Assembly (NCBI GenBank): GCA_963678675.1
Contig: OY783199.1
Span: 9,012,356 to 9,076,355 of the forward strand
Origin: Xiphydria camelus
Lineage: Eukaryota; Arthropoda; Insecta; Hymenoptera; Xiphydriidae
Direction of reading: 5' to 3'
Length of the DNA: 64,000 bases
Numbering within the stretch: the first letter of the stretch is position 1; each line of letters opens with the position of its first letter. The notes beneath the pieces are model-generated. The model made no database searches and had not been told where the DNA came from. It saw nothing but the letters and a program-made list of their open reading frames with translations. Of this stretch, positions 12,302 to 22,069 are shown in pieces. The translations under genes and the position numbers were made by a program.

Positions 12302-12460
12302 AACTCTTATTTTATTCGATAATGTAAACCACTTTTTATAACAAGGAGTTGTAATCAAATGAAAAAAAGAGTTGATAAAAAAAACCCAGCAAGAATTGAA
12401 ACCACGATATCGAAACTCCCAGTCCGGCAACTTAACCGTTGTGCTACCGAAGCATTGGTG
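12302..12460 (-). mobile_element. tRNA-derived SINE-like sequence, minus copy
   Basis: On the minus strand the head reads GGTAGCACAACGGTTAAG (box A-like), then GGACTGGGAGTTTCGA and TGGTTTCAATTCTTGC (box B-like). It has the same tail as the plus copy, so the two copies converge tail to tail across a spacer of about 100 bp. Confidence 0.65.
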
Positions 12461-12640
12461 ACATAACGTACGCCGATCCCGGACTTTTTTTTTCTTCGAA
12501 ACAAAGGCCCACTAGAGAAAAAGTTGAAACACGTGTCTAATATTTTTCGATATACTTTCACCTAAAAAATTCTCAAGCCAAAATCGATTTGACACCTGCC
12601 AGGGTCCCCTTGTCAGTCTTAAAAAGATCTTTATCAACGT

Positions 12641-12686
12641 GCCGTGCCAGGGCCGAATGACGGCCGTGTCCCGGCCCTGGCACGGC
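12641..12686. repeat. GC-rich perfect hairpin
   Basis: GCCGTGCCAGGGCC at 12641-12654 pairs perfectly with GGCCCTGGCACGGC at 12673-12686 across an 18-base loop. The loop itself repeats CGGCCGTG. It is strikingly GC-rich against an AT-rich background. Confidence 0.8.
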
Positions 12687-13022
12687 CCGGTAATGTATGT
12701 CCCGACCTTTATACGTCTATTCAGAATTGAACAGGTCAAAATATTCGACTCGGGTCTAGCGCTTCGCGCGGCGAAATAACGCACCGAAGAGAGAAAACAG
12801 AAAGATCGTAATTTCATTGGTGGGAATTTTTATATCCTTCCACACGTGACTTCCTTTGCTTCATCCCGACTGACACTTTTCCTTCTTAGCCGACGTCGAT
12901 TTACACAGCAGTTTTCCTGTGAAATGCCATATTTGCAAGATGCGACAGACAATACCTAACGATAAATAAAATTGTAATGCGATTTCGATCTGTCTAACGA
13001 AGAGAAGAGACAAACGGTAAAA

Positions 13023-13350
13023 TGTCTTTTTTGTCCACCCTGCACCGAAAGTATGCCTTTTCGTGCATGTAAAGTGGGCGCAATGTGGCTTTTTCCCGCC
13101 CGGGAACGAATAGGCGGGCGTAAAGTACTGGCGGGCGCAAATAATGTATCGTAAGCGGGCGCAAATGGGCACTTTGCGCCCGCTTCAACGAATATAGGGC
13201 GCCAAATCGAGTAGGTATCGCGCGATAATGGTCGATAGTGGCGCTGCCACTCACCGAAACTCTTGACAGTTGACTGTCGGTCATTTTAGTGCACTCAAAG
13301 ACATACTTTCGATGCAGGTTATGGACAAAAAGTATCGTGTGCGCCATGGG
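13023..13350. repeat. Imperfect inverted repeat with GGGCGCAAA repeats
   Basis: A left segment containing TTTTGTCCA and CACCGAAAGTATGCC matches the inverse of a segment near 13290-13350. Between them the motif GGGCGCAAA/GGGCGTAAA recurs about four times. The overlapping minus-strand open frames have no recognised domain. Confidence 0.55.
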
Positions 13351-13423
13351 CGGAAGGCGATTGACGCTCGCTTTCCGCCCTTGATACACAATGTACTAAT
13401 TCGTTGTTGAAAGGAGTACTATA

Positions 13424-13625
13424 CTTGACTCAAATACGACTCAACTCGACAAAATCTAACCGACCAGAAATTTGTCGTGTCGTGCCAGTTGAGTCGAGTC
13501 GAATCGAGTCGTGTCGAGGTTAGAGGAGTCTTACGCCATTTAAATACGTTGGAAATCATATGATCAGGAACGTGTCGTTTTGAGCCGTATCGACGCGTAT
13601 CATGTCAAGTCGAGTCGCGTCGATT
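13424..13625. repeat. Degenerate GAGTCGTGTC-type simple repeat
   Basis: Many imperfect copies of GAGTCG, GTGTCG and their complements, densest at 13485-13520 and again at 13590-13625. Low-complexity DNA with no coding sense. Confidence 0.6.
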
Positions 13626-14863
13626 GTAGTGGATTCCAAGCTTAACTCATCTACTGGCGTCCCGTCGTTCAACACTTAAATAAAATTAATTTTTCCGTAA
13701 CCTGATGTGAGATAAGCGCTCTATTTATTTCATTCTATTACTTAACTGTACTGTAATCTCATTATTCAGTAATGTTGTGAATAAACTGTAAAAATCAGTT
13801 TTCCTAATTATTTTATACAGGGGGTCAGGTACCGCGACGTATTCCTTTTTGACAAGGTGTTAGTAGAGACAATTTGCAGTCGATTGAACTACAATATGCA
13901 TAATCCACTTGTTGATAGTTTTCGAGATATTTTAATTTTTGTGTTTTCTTAGAAATGGACTACCTTTTACTACTAATTGTAAAATAAAAAAAAGGATAAT
14001 TTTGTTTTTGTAATTTTTTTGCCTCTACCGTTAATACATATAGTAGTTCATGTTATGTAACCAAAATTATGTTAAATAGTTTGATATGACAAAAAAAGCA
14101 GCTAAAACCTGCAACGGTTGTTAGAAACTTTAACCCAATTGTTGATTCACCAGGATTTATTTCAAAAATTTGTGAATACACATTAAACGTACAAATTATT
14201 TTAAAAACTTCTCTGCTTCATCACCTTTCAAATGAGGTACAAAGTTTTAAGAAATTTCCTGTTACATCCAGGAATAATACAAAAATAGCTCAGTAGGTAG
14301 GCTATCTTAATGTTCTCTAAGTTAGAAGATAAGGATTAGAAAAGTTTCTACCTGATTTTAGGACTTTTTATTCAATCGGCATAATTCGTTTTAGTCCAGG
14401 CGTCAGGGGTTTTATTGACCCAAAAATTCCTAATGGAGATTTTTTTGTTTCTATCGCTTCTTTTCATGTTTAAGTAGACAAATATAAAAAATAGGCACCA
14501 AAATTTGGTCCGAAACATATTGTTTAAATAAATGGAAGGGGAAATTTTATTGTTTTCATAGATATCTCCGAAAATATTTATTCTACGGAAAAATTATACG
14601 GAACTAAATTGTTCAATAATAAATTCTTCACAAAAAAGGTATCTACATTATTTTCAATCAGAGCAATAGTTTAAAAATATAACCCTGCGAAAGAGGCATG
14701 CGGCGCTCAAATTCTTGCATCACGCCAGTGGAGGGGAGTGCTTCGATCGGGTGAGTCTACGATATATGGAAAACAGTTTAAATAATTATTTTTTGGGAAG
14801 GAATTTCAAATGAAAAAAATTAGTAGAATAACGGAACAGTATTCGATTTATTCAAAATATGTA

Positions 14864-15398
14864 CTACACAAAAGCCCTTTTTTTACTTAATATTTCTTCT
14901 AATCTTTCGTTGGGATCAAGCTGCGGCGATAGTGCCGGAAGTTCTACCATCAGTGTTCTAGATGCCCCAGTTTCCTCAATTCCCTCCATTTCTTCAGTTT
15001 CTCCAATGTCTTCAGAGTCTTCAACCTCGTCATCGGACATATGAATGGTCAAAAACTCTTCTAGATCAATATCAACGGCTTCGTCGACGTCTTCTTCTAT
15101 CTCAATTTCTATTTTCTTGACATTAGTGCAACTTTAATCCTCGCAATATGGGGGCAGATAATCAAACAATTTAAGCCAAGCTTACGACAACCGCACTGTC
15201 CCTTGCATCCACTTCGGCAACTGCAACTTATAATCTTCAGCAATGCTGGTAGTGCAGCTTCCTTCTCCATGGTTACTGGGAGCAAACCGTTGACAGTACG
15301 TTTTCAATTCCATTCTGTTGGTTCCAAATGAACGTCTTGCCAGCTCTGTATTTTATAGTAGACTCTATATTAATGTTGCCGTGCTATTGTCCGAGTAT
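14864..15398 (-). pseudogene. CXC-domain gene, second copy, 3' part (broken by CACTA-like insertion)
   Basis: Read on the minus strand from the insertion point, the fragment shows IARQH, YRVYYKIQSWQD and EPTEWN. A stop and a frameshift follow, then NGLLPV, and then ISCSCRSGCKGQCGCRKLGL, which is a CXC domain with partly lost cysteines. An acidic tail ends at 14864 (DDEVEDSEDIGETEEME). The order of blocks is the same as in the 1885-2391 copy (LPPT, RxH, W-x-WK, GLLPV, CXC, acidic tail). In-frame stops and shifts make it a pseudogene. Its 5' continuation lies across the 4.75-kb insertion at 20151-20263. Confidence 0.65.
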
Positions 15399-15539
15399 CA
15401 CTACTAACTCAACCGTCTTATTTTAAGACACCTACATGTCTTAAAACTTGAGGTCACTTTTAAGACGTTTAATACCGTCTTAATACGTTAAGACACTGTA
15501 AGTGTCTTACAATAAGACACTTCAAACGTCTTATACTAA

Positions 15540-15665
15540 GGGCCGGTTTTACCAACAGGTATAAACACGGTATAGCGCTATACTGAGAATACCCGTAAAG
15601 CTTATTGCTGGTTATTCTCAGTATAGCGCTATACCGCGTTTATACCGTGTTGGTAAAACCGGCCC
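15540..15665. mobile_element. 126-bp palindromic MITE, family GGGCCGG, copy 1
   Basis: GGGCCGGTTTTACCAAC and its inverse flank a nearly perfect hairpin containing GGTATAGCGCTATAC. The flanking TAA at 15537-15539 and 15666-15668 is a three-base target duplication of Harbinger type. Other copies lie at 19884-20009 (same insertion, sister unit) and 60965-61092 (independent). Confidence 0.85.
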
Positions 15666-16035
15666 TAAGACGGTTAGATGTATTGGAATATAAGACTCTA
15701 AAAACGTCTTGCAATACTTATACACAAATGTATAATTTTCAAACGTATATGTGAGCGCGAAATTATTCATAGTCAATATGAATACATTACAGGCGAGTCA
15801 ATAAACATCGAATGTAATAATTTTTCTCATCAGAGTAATATTATAAAGTTCGATAGAAATTCGTTGGAAATGTATTCAAATCCACAATGAATCCAGCTCT
15901 CACAAATCGAAACACTCTGAAATAAACACATCGCGTCAAAAAATTTCACTAATACCAATAAAAATATTGAAATAATGATGAATGTATATCTCTAAGGGAA
16001 AGGTATTTTTAGTTATTTAAATGAAAAATCCAGAA

Positions 16036-16549
16036 TTATATTGTTTTCACTTTATTGGTGATTGAGAAAACAAAATTTATTCCAACATGAAATAAAAATT
16101 TATTTACCGTATTTTTCAACTCGTTCGAGATGACTGGCAGTTTCTTCAGTCTCAAAAAGTTCATCCACCTTGTCAACTGGAGGGGTTCTGTGTAAATAAC
16201 CTTCCCACCTGTGCTGTCTTTTAGGTTAGTTGTTGGCAATATCACTTGCATTGGAGACTGCACCAGTACAATATTCAATTCACTATGGTCATCAATTATG
16301 CTGTCATCCGCATCATACCACATGTCCGATGCTTGATGTTTTTTTTGAATGATAATTTCTGTGTTTGCTATCATCAAACAATTCTGGATCGCGAGCACAT
16401 AATTTCTTAAACTCTTTCAACACAGCTTCAGTGTCAGGCTGATTATCTCGTGAGAGAAATCTAACACACTTGCGTCGTTGACCTAATGCACAAAACACTG
16501 TTTTTTCTTTCTTTTTCGACATTTTTTCACAGCAAAACATGCACAGCAA
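16036..16549 (-). pseudogene. Unknown reading frame of the CACTA-like unit (left copy), frameshifted
   Basis: A first frame (16549 to 16313, 78 residues) starts MLCMFCCEKMSKKKEK and contains CVRFLSRDNQ and LKEFKKLCARDPELFDD. A second frame, overlapping by about 85 bp and offset by +1, continues with KKHQASDMWYDADDS and VIYTEPLQLTRWMN. It reaches a possible splice donor (ACG|GTAAAT) before running into noise at 16036. The switch falls at a run of eight A. Removing one A would join the frames, so the gene is either mutated or uses +1 slippage. The sister copy at 19002-19515 has the same run. The only differences are a few substitutions such as T/A, V/L and N/H. I do not recognise the protein; no transposase catalytic motif is visible. 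Confidence 0.5.
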
Positions 16550-16656
16550 ACAACCTCCGGAAAACGACGTGCTTGTTGGCCGCGTTGAATTTTACAGAAA
16601 GTGAGTTGAGGTGAGGTCGAAAAAGGAGGAGAAGGTCCCGTTACCTAACAGTACAG

Positions 16657-16832
16657 GGGCCCCTTTCTCGAACTCGCTCGTATCTGCGTGCACGCATCTT
16701 AGCGAATAGACCAATCAGGATCAAGTATTCCGGTGTGGTGGGTTACGGACAACGGAATACTTGATCCTGATTGGTCTATTCGCTAAGATGCGTGCACGCA
16801 AAGATACGCGAGCGAGTTCGAGAAAGGGGCCC
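16657..16832. mobile_element. 176-bp palindromic insert in the left CACTA-like unit
   Basis: GGGGCCCCTTTCTCGAACTC at the left is matched by its inverse at the right. The arms stay paired through GCGTGCACGCATCTTAGCGA and ATCAGGATCAAGTATTCC, with a loop of about 15 bases. A sister copy is at 18718-18894. No target duplication was settled. Confidence 0.75.
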
Positions 16833-18233
16833 AAGTAAAGTACGCTAAACCCTGTTCCAACCGAGTCGAAAACCGTATACCGAACGGTACACGTCATGTG
16901 CAGTAGAGTGCGCTCGTCGGTTTTTTCCTCGGGACCGGCGTTACTTGAGTAAAGTCTACACATTTTCTGTAAGCGGTACGCGACATATACGGCTGATGTA
17001 GACATTTTTTATTAACAAATGATAAAAAGAAATAAAGGATACAAATTCGGCTGATGTGTTGACATTGACAATGAATAGAATTCAACGTGAAAATGAACTG
17101 TCATGCTCGATGTGTTTCTTTAATTGTCAGTCAAATGAAATTTTGTTTGAAGGTTTTTAATCTATCTTGCTTCGTTTCCAATATAATCAACCACTCAAAT
17201 TTCATTCACTCAAAGCCCTTTTGAGGGTGACCGGAAACTTTTCGGGGGTAGTGTATATCTAAGGTTACATGTGAATAATGATGCTTGACGTCACAGGTAA
17301 CAAGACGTTTGAAGTGTATTACTTGTGTAAGTGTCTTACTATTTTAAGCAACTTATTCATTTAAATGTCTTATACCTGAAGAAGTGTCTTACTTGAAGAC
17401 GATTAAGCGTCTTTATCTTAAGACAGTACCATGTGTCTTATGATTTTAGATGGAAAATAAATATCTTTTTGAGAAAAGACAGACGAACGTCTTGGAATAA
17501 GACAGTTAAGTGTCTTGAATTTCTGATCAATACACTTAACCGTCTTATTTTACGTCAATAAGACACTTTTCCGTATTATTTTAAGACGTTTCATCGAGAG
17601 GCCGGTTTGTCGTGATACACTACAAACCGGCCTCTCGATGAAACGTCTTAAAATAATACGGAAAAGTGTCTTATTGACGTAAAATAAGACGGTTAAGTGT
17701 ATTGATCAGAAATTCAAGACACTTAACCGTCTTATTCCAAGACGTGTGTCTGTCTTTTCTCAAAAAGACATTTATTTTCCGTCTAAAATCATAAGACACA
17801 TGGTACTGTCTTAAGATAAAGACGCTTAATCGTCTTCAAGTAAGACACTTCTTCAGGTATAAGACATTTAAATGAATAAGTTGCTTAAAATAGTAAGACA
17901 TTTACACAAGTAATACACTTCAAACGTCTTGTTACCTGTGACGTCAAGCATCATTATTCACATGTAACCTTAGATATACACTACCCCCGAAAAGTTTCCG
18001 GTCACCCTCAAAAGGGCTTTGAGTGAATGAAATTTGAGTGGTTGATTATATTGGAAACGAAGCAAGATAGATTAAAAACCTTCAAACAAAATTTCATTTG
18101 ACTGACAATTAAAGAAACACATCGAGCATGACAGTTCATTTTCACGTTGAATTCTATTCATTGTCAATGTCAACACATCAGCCGAATTTGTATCCTTTAT
18201 TTCTTTTTATCATTTGTTAATAAAAAATGTCTA

Positions 18234-18549
18234 CCGTATGTCCGCGATCATTTGAACCATAGGAAAATTGCGAGTTTTGCATGAGCACCCCTTTGGGTCT
18301 CCTCGTCCAATAGAATCACCGGAGAAGCGTGAATGCGCATGCGTAGTCATCCGCGAGTGTGGCGTCGTCAGCAAGTTCAGATCGATTATTTCGATAACCG
18401 ATCTGAACTTGCTGACGACGCCACACTCGCGGATGACTACGCATGCGCATTCACGCTTCTCCGGTGATTCTATTGGACAAGGAGACCCAAAGGGGTGCTC
18501 ATGCAAAACTCGCAATTTTCCTATGGTTCAAATGATCGCGGACATACGG
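18234..18549. mobile_element. 316-bp palindromic MITE, TA target, present in only one arm
   Basis: CCGTATGTCCGCGATCA and its inverse flank a nearly perfect 150-bp-arm palindrome whose centre is TCGATTATTTCGA. TA is at 18232-18233 and 18550-18551. The sister arm near 17003 reads straight across the site with a single TA. The insertion is therefore proved and postdates formation of the inverted pair. The TA target suggests Tc1/mariner or a similar mover. Confidence 0.9.
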
Positions 18550-18717
18550 TACATCAGCCGTATATGTCGCGTACCGCTTACAGAAAATGTGTAGACTTTA
18601 CTCAAGTAACGCCGGTCCCGAGGAAAAAACCGACGAGCGCACTCTACTGCACATGACGTGTACCGTTCGGTATACGGTTTTCGACTCGGTTGGAACAGGG
18701 TTTAGCGTACTTTACTT

Positions 18718-18894
18718 GGGCCCCTTTCTCGAACTCGCTCGCGTATCTTTGCGTGCATGCATCTTAGCGAATAGACCAATCAGGATCAAGTATTCCGTTG
18801 TCCGTAACCCCACCACAACGGAATACTTGATCCTGATTGGTCTATTCGCTAAGATGCGTGCACGCAGATACGAGCGAGTTCGAGAAAGGGGCCC
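18718..18894. mobile_element. Palindromic insert in the right CACTA-like unit
   Basis: Sister of 16657-16832, with the same GGGCCCCTTTCTCGAACTCG ends and the same CAATCAGGATCAAGTATTCC arms. It was inherited with the unit before the pair formed. Confidence 0.75.
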
Positions 18895-19001
18895 CTGTAC
18901 TGTTAGGTAACGGGACATTCTCCTCCTTTTTCGACCTCACCTCAACTCACTTTCTGTAAAATTCAACGCGGCCAACAAGCACGTCGTTTTCCGGAGGTTG
19001 T

Positions 19002-19515
19002 TTGCTGTGCATGTTTTGCTGTGAAAAAATGTCGAAAAAGAAAGAAAAAACATTGTTTTGTGCATTAGGTCAACGACGCAAGTGTGTTAGATTTCTCTCA
19101 CGAGATAATCAGCCTGACGCTGAAGCTGTGTTGAAAGAGTTTAAGAAGTTATGTGCTCGCGATCCAGAATTGTTTGATGATAGCAAACACAGACATTATC
19201 ATTCAAAAAAAACATCAAGCATCGGACATGTGGTATGATGCGGATGACAGCATAATTGATGACCATAGTGAATTGAATATTGTACTGGTGCAGTCTCCAA
19301 TGCAAGTGATATTGCCAACAACTAACCTAAAAGACAGCACAGGTGGGAAGGTTATTTACACAGAACCCCTCCAGTTGACAAGGTGGATGAACTTTTTGAG
19401 ACTGAAGAAACTGCCAGTCATCTCGAACGAGTTGAAAAATACGGTAAATAAATTTTTATTTCATGTTGGAATAAATTTTGTTTTCTCAATCACCAATAAA
19501 GTGAAAACAATATAA
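19002..19515 (+). pseudogene. Unknown reading frame of the CACTA-like unit (right copy), frameshifted
   Basis: The mirror copy of 16036-16549. The first frame, 19002-19238, encodes 78 residues with CVRFLSRDNQPDAEAV. The second, offset +1 from about 19200, carries DMWYDADDSIIDDHSEL and TGGKVIYTEPLQL. The lysine-rich start and two clusters of cysteines (CMFCC and FCALGQRRKC) could bind zinc or DNA, but that is inference. The overlap falls at the same eight-A run (19205-19212) as in the sister. After NELKN the possible donor ACG|GTAAAT suggests that further exons existed in the parent element. No family is recognised. Confidence 0.5.
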
Positions 19516-19883
19516 TTCTGGATTTTTCATTTAAATAACTAAAAATACCTTTCCCTTAGAGGTATACATTCATCATTATTTCAATATTTTTATTGGTATT
19601 AGTGAACTTTTTTGACGCGATGTGTTTATTTCAGTGTTTCGATTTGTGAGAGCTGGATTCATTGTGGATTTGAATACATTTCCAACGAATTTCTATCGAA
19701 CTTTATAATATTACTCTGATGAGAAAAATTATTACATTCGATGTTTATTGACTCGCCTGTAATGTATTCATATTGACTATGAATAATTTCGCGCTCACAT
19801 ATACGTTTGAAAATTATACATTTGGGTATAAGTATTGCAAGACGTTTTTAGAGTCTTATATTCCAATACATCTAACCGTCTTA

Positions 19884-20009
19884 GGGCCGGTTTTACCAAC
19901 ACGGTATAAACGCGGTATAGCGCTATACTGAGAATAACCAGCAATAAGCTTTACGGGTATTCTCAGTATAGCGCTATACCGTGTTTATACCTGTTGGTAA
20001 AACCGGCCC
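19884..20009. mobile_element. 126-bp palindromic MITE, family GGGCCGG, copy 2
   Basis: Same sequence as 15540-15665 in inverse orientation. TTA flanks it at 19881-19883 and 20010-20012, the reverse complement of the TAA at copy 1. It is the same ancestral insertion carried by both units. Confidence 0.85.
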
Positions 20010-20150
20010 TTAGTATAAGACGTTTGAAGTGTCTTATTGTAAGACACTTACAGTGTCTTAACGTATTAAGACGGTATTAAACGTCTTAAAAGTGACTTCA
20101 AGTTTTAAGACATGTAGGTGTCTTAAAATAAGACGGTTGAGTTAGTAGTG

Positions 20151-20263
20151 TAGGTGGCAAAGAAGCTAGATTGTATGATTTTTTGGATACTGTATTTTTG
20201 AAGCACAGAAATCTCCATTCATCCAAGTAATACCTATCTTTGGTTCGTGCTCCATATAAAGCA
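20151..20263 (-). pseudogene. CXC-domain gene, second copy, 5' part
   Basis: Minus-strand frame with ALYGARTKDRYYLDEW, then FLCFKNTVSKKSYNLASLPP, which ends exactly at the CACTA-like insertion. The last block matches KSLVENTFNLATLPP of the copy at 2340-2391, giving independent support for the family. The sequence continues at 15398 on the far side of the insertion. Upstream of 20263 the frame is lost. Confidence 0.6.
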
Positions 20264-20733
20264 ATATGTAATACATTTTTCCCAAGCGATTTCTAGGAAG
20301 TTTCGGAGCCCACGCAGCGCGAGAGTTACTGACAATGAGTCGGACGAGCGGCCTCTCTTTCGCAGGGTTATGTCTTTGAAACTATTGCTCCGATTGAAGA
20401 AAATGTAGATACTTTTTGGTGGAAAATTTAGTGCCGAACAATTTAGTTTGCTACCATTTTTTCGTAGAATGAATATTTTCGGAGATATGTGCAAAAAACA
20501 CTAAAATCTACCCTTTCATTTGTTTAAACAATATGTTCCGGATCGAATTTTGGTGCCCATTTTTGATATTTGTCTACTTCAATATAAAAAGAAGCGATAG
20601 AAAAACAAAATTTCCCTTAGGAATTATTCGAACCATCGACTGATTTTAGACCTCTGATGCCTGGACTATTTCTTCTTCGGGAAGCTTCGCAATTACCTCG
20701 ATTTATCCCTTGCTACTTGCTACTTGCCTTTAA

Positions 20734-22025
20734 AGTAGTATGGTCACTCTACAAAGTGATCGTTGAGTGTCCGTAAAAAAAGTCATCAAAAAACTATGAT
20801 TTATAATTGAAAATTCTCTTTGTGAATTATAAAATTTATGACCATAAGAATGAGTCGATTATTTTGATTATTTTTCATTTATTATTCAAATAATATGCCT
20901 CCTTTGACTAGCGTCTTTTTATGTGTGGCAACGCATATTATCAATGGGCTCGTGAGCCAGTAGAGAAAACCACAATACACTCAAACGTTTGAGTGTATCG
21001 TGGTGAAAACGAGATCTGAAATGCACGCTTGAACCCACTCCACTGACGCGACGTTGCCGCATCTACTCGACGCGCTATTTCCGAACACCGAGAAGCAGAA
21101 ATTAGTTATAACTAAAGTATCAAACGTTCAATAATTTTCATCAATGTGTGTACATTTTTGTTTCTTTTCCCCCGTTTTTTGGTACATTTTTTATATTTTA
21201 ATCTTGGATTTTACATACAAACCCCAAGAAATGTGTCTTGCCCATAAGACTCTGGGTTATTTTCTACTCGGTAATTAATTTTTATCAGACATACTAAACG
21301 GTCAATCTACCCCAAATTGCACCAGGAGGTTTCTATACCTATGTGAAGTTAGCCCCCCCATGGGCAAACGATTCCGAGGTGATATCACCGAATTTACGAT
21401 TTTTCATTTTTACTTCACTCATGAAACTCGCTGTAGAGCGGTTCCACGGGTTGGGCAAACGTCGAAAATGCTTACTGAGGCTCTCTCTAAAAATGGGCAA
21501 ACGTTTCCGAAGTGTTATCATGTCGAAAATGCATATTGGGGCTGTATCTAAAAATGGGCAAGCAATGCCGAGGTGTTACCACTTACAACTTTGCTTCCGC
21601 CGTTCTATTATAGATGGCTTACGAGAAAAACGACGGAAGCAAAGAGAGAGTTTTAGATCTAATACTTCCCCACTTTCCCACCCTATATCTTCTAAACGGT
21701 GAGTTGGACAAACGAATCAAAGTGATGGGCAATCATGGGCAATCAGAGAGCAAACGATCATGCATTTGAATTTTCGAAATTACACTATGGGGGGGCTAAC
21801 TTCACGCTAGCTTCCCACCCCTATATCTTCTAAACGGTGGGTTGGACAAAAAAACAAAGTGATGGGCAATCATGGGTAAATAAAGGGCAAACGACCATGT
21901 ATTCAACAATTTTTTATTCGGTGGTGGGGGGGCTAACTTCACACAGGTGGTTTCTATTGATATTAGCTTGCATACATAATTATTTCATATTTAAATCTTG
22001 GAAATCGATTCGTGACCATACTACT
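20734..22025. mobile_element. 1.3-kb element in a TTAA target, nested in the foldback
   Basis: The ends AGTAGTATGGTCAC and its inverse are flanked by TTAA at 20730-20733 and 22026-22029. The opposite foldback arm near 23268 reads TTTAACCTTTAGAGCC with a single TTAA, so the empty site is visible in the same molecule. A perfect hairpin of the ACACTCAAACGTTTGAGTGT type lies near 20977. The only further content recognised is the MULE-like element at 21337-21948. TTAA fits piggyBac, Kolobok or Sola3. Confidence 0.85.
21337..21948. mobile_element. 612-bp MULE-like MITE with perfect 9-bp target duplication
   Basis: The ends ACCTATGTGAAGTTAGCCC and (inverted) ACCTGTGTGAAGTTAGCCC are flanked by GGTTTCTAT at 21328-21336 and 21949-21957. 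Nine-base duplications are characteristic of Mutator-like elements. Internally, ATGGGCAAACG-type segments repeat four times, and a unit of about 145 bp (CCCACCC, CTAAACGGTG, GGTTGGACAAA) is duplicated in tandem with an internal copy of the tip near 21790. Confidence 0.85.
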
Positions 22026-22069
22026 TTAACCTTTACAGCCCGGGGTGGTCGATATATCGACCAGCGGAT

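Larger units (their letters stand above)
15399..17614. mobile_element. CACTA-like non-autonomous element, left unit of an inverted pair
   Basis: The unit is 2216 bp, from CACTACTAAC to the inverse of CACGACAAAC, giving a short terminal repeat of about 10 bp. Both ends carry arrays of GTCTTA/TAAGAC: about nine copies in the first 125 bp, and more than ten in 17290-17600. Short CACTA tips with dense subterminal repeats are typical of the CMC/EnSpm (CACTA) group. The unit contains a Harbinger-like MITE (15540-15665), a minus-strand reading frame (16036-16549) and a palindromic insert (16657-16832). It is separated by three bases (ATA) from an inverted sister unit. Confidence 0.7.
17618..20150. 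mobile_element. CACTA-like non-autonomous element, right unit of an inverted pair
   Basis: The mirror image of 15399-17614, ending GTTAGTAGTG at 20150. It is 2533 bp long, or 2215 bp after removing a 316-bp MITE and its TA duplication, almost the same as its sister (2216 bp). By eye the two arms are about 99 percent identical. The pair sits in the CXC gene of the outer element. The outer flanks are TAT on the left and TAG on the right. If one three-base copy is removed, the gene frame reads through LPPT into IARQH, which supports a three-base target duplication with one later substitution. Confidence 0.7.

Noticed and set aside
12861..13389. Two overlapping minus-strand open frames of 103 and 131 codons
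   Set aside because: They cover an inverted repeat and GGGCGCAAA repeats; no recognised domain and different frames are equally open.
18231..18594. Overlapping long open frames on both strands with near-identical proteins
   Set aside because: They arise because the 316-bp MITE is a palindrome; the protein is the same translation from each strand and has no domain.
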